From the NCBI GenBank assembly GCA_002964805.2, contig PUDQ02000045.1, positions 1 through 64,000 on the forward strand: a stretch of 64,000 bases of DNA, read 5' to 3'. The notes under the pieces are model-generated. The model saw nothing but the letters and a program-made list of their open reading frames with translations, searched no databases and was not told the DNA's origin. This document shows positions 59,136 to 64,000 of the stretch, in pieces (positions within the stretch are counted from its first letter, which is position 1; every line of letters starts with the position of its first letter). This DNA is from Trametes villosa. Lineage: Eukaryota > Basidiomycota > Agaricomycetes > Polyporales > Polyporaceae. The translations under genes and the position numbers were made by a program.

Positions 59136-60750
59136 GGCCTGCGCATCGTGCCAGGTGAAGAAGTCTGTTTATTCTATAAGACCCAAGAGCTCCGGCGGAG
59201 GTGAGTATACAATACCTTTGTCAGTCCCCGAGGAATGAGATGCCCTCTCTGTTCCGCCGCCCTGAAAACTTGCTCCTCCAGATCGAGGCGAACTCATGCC
59301 AGATAATAAGGACGGGGTAAAGTACAGTAAATCATGCCCAAAGATCACTTATCGTAATGTACGGTAAGGTGATCGAGCCGGGACCAGGCAGGATGACTTG
59401 AGGATGAGGGTTGCTTGAGGCGCACTCGTCCCAAAGGAGGAGTGCCTTGATTACCCGAGAGGACTCAGAGTCGTTCTCGGGACAATCGCGCGTGTGCTAA
59501 CTACAGGAGTATTAGATCTGCAGGGTTAATCCACGTGGTTAGTACTTGCAGCTGATACTCGTGCGAGTCGGGTACTTACAAGACCAGGACGAGGCTGCGA
59601 GCGAGAGCGCGAGGGGGTAGGCAGAGGCGAGATGGACGGAGGCGGGTCGAAGATGGACGCGCAACGTGAGTTGCGTGCTCGGTTGCGTGGGTGATGGCGA
59701 GAGGCGCTGATCGAGGAGCGTCGAGTCGAGGGGCTCGAAGTGAGGGCGATGGTAGAGGGACGAGAGACGAGGCGAGGGACGCAGAGCGAGGAGGGCGGAG
59801 GCGAGCGGAGGAGACAGAGCAGAGGCGGAGGAACATGAAGGTTCAAGCGCTCGTGGGCAGAACTTGCGCGGGATGCTGTTAACGGGAACGCGACGCTCCC
59901 GTTAGCAGGACTTTACAGAACTCGAGCGGAGATCGAATAGCGTAGTACTCTATCGTTAGCTGAGTACTCTCGGGCCTGCAACTCAAACTCTAACTCAGTT
60001 CCAGCTCGCGTCGTGGACAACACGCTAAGTCTTGCTGTACTCTCTCGTTCACCTCTTCCTACACGCTCGCCGGCCTCATCTAGACCCGCCCTCCTAGTTT
60101 ATACTCTACATCTCGCTTCTGCCCGAACGTCAAGGCATCTTTACGCGCCGCATTTGGTCAAGCCCGCCCGAAACACGCCAGCGCGAAGCATCGGAGTATG
60201 GGAGGGACAAGAACATTGGCGGGTGGAATGATACGAGCGCAGCGAGTTGCGGGACAGGATCATGGGTCGGGACTTGGGTGCACGGCATACAACGTACGCC
60301 GCACCACTTGTATACTAACTGACTGAGCTCGTTAGCAGGGCTATACGCGGCGACTCGCGCAAGACCTCCCCCTCCCCTACCTCCCCTATCCCCCTACCTT
60401 CCCTATCCCCCTACCTCCCCTACCCCGTGCTCCCCTCCCCCTCCCTTCTCACTACGGCCGGACTTTGTGTCCCGTCTGGGTGACTCGAACGACTTTGAGT
60501 CGTCGAGTCCCCACGTTGCAGAGGACCCCCCGTACGCCTGCGACCGGTGCTCCGACGCAGGCCCGGGTTATTGAGATTTGGAGCTGCTCCACCCGTTCCG
60601 GCGCAGCGGAAGGCATTGTGCATGGCCCACAGTACTGGGTGTGGCCCAGAGAGCCAGAGACGATCGGGGCATTGTCCCAGGTGTCCTAGGCGTAACATAC
60701 ATTAAGCATGCTTCGAGGTACATACCTCTCCGTACTTCCCTTCCCCTGCC
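59136..60750. other. Non-coding interval
   Basis: No gene recognised. A near-perfect hairpin (GACTCGAACGACT, TTG, AGTCGTCGAGTC) lies at 60482-60509 and a polypyrimidine CCCCTACCTC run at 60365-60450. An early ORF at 60465-60689 lacks motifs. Confidence 0.4.
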
Positions 60751-61992
60751 ATGGCTGACGCGCGGGTTTCCTCCATCGTAGAGCGATATCTGCCGTCTCG
60801 AGCTCGCATGAATCGCGCTCTACACGCATGTCACTACGGCGCCGGGCATATTGCCCAACCCAGTTACGGACAGACGAAAAGGCACACTGTGGGACTGGTG
60901 TACGAAATCGTAAGTGCTTCCGACATGGCAACGCGAAGGTTCAGCTGACAGGCGAACAGTGCACGAACAAGGGGAGGAACAAATGTGGCTACCATGGCTC
61001 GCAGCTCGCCGAACAGATGTCGCCTCGCGAGAGCCGACACTGCTTTGAGGAGCTCGCCAACCTTCAACCGGCCGGGTACGGCGACGAGGACTTCACCCAG
61101 TTCTGTGCGCTCCAAATCCACGACAGTCGACAAGACAGACCCGCGCCTGCAACCGGAGCGGCTTCGCATGGCGGCGCGCTGCGCATCTTATTCCCGAGCA
61201 CACCTACTTCCCAGCGAGCTCGGGGAGCACCTCAGCCACTCTCCACTCGTTCTGCTTTGGGTAACACGCCTCGCACCGCCCAGGGTAGATCTGTGGGGCG
61301 ACCCGTGAAAACCCGGCAGGATGTGAACCTATACGTTTTTTTGCGTGTAAGTACGCACATCCTGACTCTCGTTTTGCGCACTGACGTTTTTCCAGGACGG
61401 ACAAGCTCCGATTCGGATCGTTGCGGAGGGTTTAGTCGACGACGGAGTGCTCAGCTTCCGCCTTGGTCAAGAAGCCGTGAAGAGAGCGTTAGCCACGCAC
61501 GGTGATGGTGGGAAGCGGGTGCGCTTGGAGATGTGGAGCAACGCTTCCGGGGGCAGCTTCGTCAAGTGTCCTCGGAACGATACGCAAATCCTCCTGCCCG
61601 GCGAAGGAAGGCTGTACCGCAAGGTCGGCGTGCTCAACCTGCTCGATTTCAATCTGTACAAGTTCCTGGTGCTCCCGGACGTCTCTCGGCGGCTCCCCAG
61701 CTTGGCGACGTACGCTGCCGAGCATAGCAGGGCCGGCCCTTCGAACGGGCACGCAACTCGCGTCGCCGCCGACCCCCAATCTCTCAAGCGGCCTCGCTCG
61801 CCGTTGGCAACCCCACGCAAGAAAGCCCGAGCTTCTGCTGCAGAGCATTCGCAAGCTCGGTATGCAGCGCCGGGGCGACAGTGGCAGGTCGACGAAGTGA
61901 TAGACCTCACACTCAGCGACCCCGAAGACGGCCTGGGAGGATGCTCCGGGACCCAGCACGACGACATCATTGAACTCTCGGACACTGAATGA
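60751..61992 (+). CDS. Three-exon unknown protein with C-terminal SUMO-interacting-like motifs
   Basis: Exons 60751-60909, 60960-61346 and 61396-61992, with introns of 50 and 49 nt (both GTAAGT to CAG) and all phases 0, giving 380 aa. The start is the ATG of MADARVSSIVERYLP. Exon 2 opens with CTNKGRNKCGYHGSQL, a Cys/His pattern that may bind metal. Exon 3 carries a well-mixed globular stretch (VKRALATHGDGG, VLNLLDFNLYKFLVLPD), a basic Pro-rich linker (KRPRSPLATPRKKAR, a likely nuclear signal), and an acidic tail with DEVIDLTLSD and HDDIIELSDTE, both close to the SUMO-interacting consensus. I do not know the family. A nuclear protein that contacts SUMO is a reasonable inference only. No defects seen. 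Confidence 0.75.
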
Positions 61993-62221
61993 TGATACGT
62001 AGTTAGTGTACAATGTAATGATCATCATACATATGTAGTTACTTCGCAGAAATTAGGCAATTAGCGGTGGAATCTGTGGTTTGCTCCGGGGCAACGCGGC
62101 GGACCCTTCGCACGAGACGCGCTACCCAGTGCAGTACGCGTTGTGTCGGCCTGTGACGCGTCAACACTCCGGAGAAGTCGTTGTACGTGTGCCGGGCGGG
62201 TCATACATGCGGTGAACGCGC

Positions 62222-62592
62222 AGGCGAGGGGCTGGACGCGTCGTATTCGCGTAGGAGGGGTTGTGCTGGCGTATGGCGCATCGTGACCGCGAAGAATATG
62301 TCGTACGCTCGCTGGACGCGTCGCACTCCCATGGGACACGTGCTGGACGTGTCATACACGCGTTGGGCGCGTCGTACCGTGGTTGGACGCGTCGTGCATC
62401 AGCGGGACGCGTCGCACTCCCGTGGGACACGTGCTGGACGCGTCATACACGCGTCGGGCGCGTCGTACCCTCATCAAACGCGTCGTATCATTGCGGGGCG
62501 CGTCGCACACAGGCGAGGAGCGTCGTGCGCCGGGAGGACGCGTCATACGCGCAGAGGACGCGTCGTACACCGACGGGACGCGCCGGTCACAA
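62222..62592. repeat. Minisatellite with GGACGCGTCGTA-type units
   Basis: At least a dozen diverged units of roughly 24 bp built on GGACGCGTCG[CT]A. One longer phrase (CACTCCCATGGGACACGTGC) is present twice (near 62325 and 62418). Both strands are free of stops over long stretches, because the unit length is near a multiple of three, so the apparent ORFs are artefacts. Confidence 0.85.
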
Positions 62593-62908
62593 TGGGGCCA
62601 CGCACAATACCTCGGACTGGGTCTGCATTCCTCCTTAAGCCACAGCGCACGGGAGGGGCCTCGCTTGGCATGGCTAGCCAGGCTGTGCGATGCATTGTCC
62701 CGCCATGCTGCGCGTAGTGCGAGCCACGTCTATTGTGCGGGAGGCCACATCGAACACAACCACAGCGACCCTGCAAACAAACCACCACTCCTTAAGCCAA
62801 CATCCCGTTCCTCAACTTGCCGCAGCTCACAACGTCGATGACACTTCTTCTCTTTACCCCACTCTCCTTCCCTGTACCTTGACGCCTCCTACTTCCCTTC
62901 GCACCAAG

Positions 62909-63587
62909 ATGCCTCGGTCCCTCTCCGCTGGAGAGTCGTCTCCCGCTGAACGGAAGAAGTCCTCCGCGACGCTGGAGGACGACGCTAGCTGCAACTCGGA
63001 TTCTGGTTCTACGGAAGGCTCTCCCGGGCCTCGCGCCCCGAAACGCCTGCGCAAGCACGACCTTGCCGCTGCTGAATCCGACGCCGACGAGGAGCCTCCG
63101 GCCCCCAGCCCTCCTCCCAAGCGCTCCAAGAAGCAGAGGAAAGCCCGTGGAAAAGCCAAACCGAAGCATGTTGAGCCCCTCTCGGACGAAGGCGAGGGCG
63201 ACAGCAACGAGAAGCCACCTCAGGACGCGAAGACACGCGCAACGCGCCTGTCCTGGAATTCCTATCCATCAGCGAAGCGGCACCTGAAGCAGTGCCTCCC
63301 CGAGTTCCAGTCCCGCCCGGAGAAGGGCGAGGACTGCCAGGCCGATTACGCGAAGGAAGTCGCCAAATATGTGGCCAACAATTTCACTTTCCCCACCCAC
63401 AAAGCCGAAGATGTTCGCAACGTATGTATCCCATACTTAGGCTTGAACGCGTGCTGACTGTGGGTACAGGCCGTCAGGAACTGGTTCTCGAACCACAAGC
63501 ACGACATTGTCGCCAAGAACGAAGTCGTCGCGGAAGAGCAGAAGCCTCCGAAGAACAACAATTTCCTTACCAACATCAATAGTGTTG
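62909..63587 (+). pseudogene. Unknown gene whose second exon is cut by a hAT-like element
   Basis: Exon 1 62909-63421 (ATG, MPRSLSAGESSPAER), intron 63422-63469 (48 nt, GTATGT to TACAG), exon 2 from 63470 (AVRNWFSNHKHDIV). The first 115 residues are acidic Ser/Pro/Lys-rich and likely disordered with basic nuclear-type stretches. A folded part begins at LSWNSYPSAKRHLKQCL. The RNWFSNH segment recalls the WFxN core of a homeodomain recognition helix, and the same style of short DNA-binding region occurs in many uncharacterised fungal proteins. Near 63588 the exon enters low-complexity GGACC-rich DNA, and the frame then ends at 63723, so the real C-terminus is lost. Confidence 0.6.
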
Positions 63588-64000
63588 CAGGGTCCGGTCC
63601 GGTCCGGTCTTTTGACCCAAAAAGGAAGGACCAAGGACCAGGACCAGGACTGGACCGCTCCAAAGCCGAAAGGACCGGACCAGGACTGCAGTCCTCGAAG
63701 GACTGGTTAGGACCACGGTCCTAGGACCAGTTAGGACCAGTCCAGGACTGATGTAGGTCCTAGACTGGTCCAGACCAGTCTTTGTCAGTCCTAGGACCAG
63801 TCCTCAACTAAAATATGTGCACAAGTTGCTTCAAAATCAAACATAATACTTTACCACCCTCCCAAACTCTGGTATCAATGTAGAAATGCTGTTAGCTAGA
63901 CAATATCATCAACCATATGTGATCCTCAACAGTACATAATCTCCCTATCACAACCTTAACATTACTGTTAGTACTAAAGACAATGGAAATAAGCCTGATT
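63588..64000. mobile_element. Left end of a hAT-like element (partial)
   Basis: The sequence changes abruptly at CAGGGTCCGGTCCGGTCC, a hAT-style CAGGG end, followed by dense GGACC/CCAGTCC motifs in both orientations and then AT-rich DNA to the window edge. The preceding 8 bp, TAGTGTTG, would be the left target copy. The right end is outside the window. Confidence 0.5.

Noticed and set aside
62222..62592. Possible CRISPR array
   Set aside because: Units are short and diverged without regular unique spacers, and the genome is fungal.
1..64000. tRNA or rRNA genes, telomeric repeats
   Set aside because: No tRNA B-box/A-box pair, rRNA segment or telomere-type tandem repeat was noticed by eye; a dedicated scan could still find a tRNA.

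Overview
The window looks like a transposon-rich, gene-poor stretch of a basidiomycete nuclear genome, most likely an Agaricomycete of the polypore type. The evidence is short introns (about 48-64 nt, GTRNGT donors, YAG acceptors), DUF6818-coupled PIF/Harbinger transposons, Ty3/gypsy elements with a YLDD reverse transcriptase, a HET-domain relic, a KDM3-type JmjC gene, and large unnamed protein families of the kind common in polypore genomes. The organism call is inference; no rRNA, tRNA or housekeeping gene anchors it.

Layout. 0.4-2.0 kb: an unassigned two-exon gene without a clear 5' end. 2.0-9.0 kb: gene-poor, holding copy 1 of a 1.25-kb dispersed repeat with a built-in foldback. 9.1-11.8 kb (minus): gene A, a three-exon unknown of 870 aa. 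12.2-14.9 kb: an unclassified 2.7-kb DNA transposon (26-bp perfect inverted ends, 7-bp target duplication) carrying a seven-exon ORF. 17.0-23.7 kb: a decayed Ty3/gypsy element cut off inside integrase. 26.5 kb: a GH31 glycosidase relic. 29.8-32.1 kb (minus): a multi-exon unknown gene, decayed. 33-37 kb: two arrays of repeats flanking a broken HET-domain gene. 37.9-40.1 kb: an apparently intact eight-exon JmjC (KDM3-like) gene. 42.8-44.0 kb: copy 2 of the 1.25-kb repeat, followed by gene B (44.4-47.3 kb, plus), a paralogue of gene A with the same exon plan. 48.65-49.8 kb: a CACTA-type foldback element with another element inserted in one arm. 50.1-55.9 kb: a Ty3/gypsy gag fragment split by a complete PIF/Harbinger transposon (transposase plus Myb-like partner). 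55.9-56.3 kb: possible KDZ transposon exon. 56.7-59.1 kb (minus): a gene interrupted by a 520-bp hAT-type MITE. 60.8-62.0 kb: a three-exon gene ending in SUMO-interacting-like motifs. 62.2-62.6 kb: a minisatellite. 62.9 kb to the end: a gene whose second exon runs into a hAT-like terminus.

The dominant theme is nested transposition with target duplications still legible. In two cases (hAT MITE in an exon, PIF/Harbinger in gag) removing the element and one target copy restores a single reading frame, which fixes the order of events. Genes that look functional are the JmjC gene, genes A and B, the PIF/Harbinger pair and the 60.8-kb gene. Most of the rest is decayed, often with a stop where related proteins or the surrounding frame suggest CAG. 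Coordinates of introns and element ends were read by eye.
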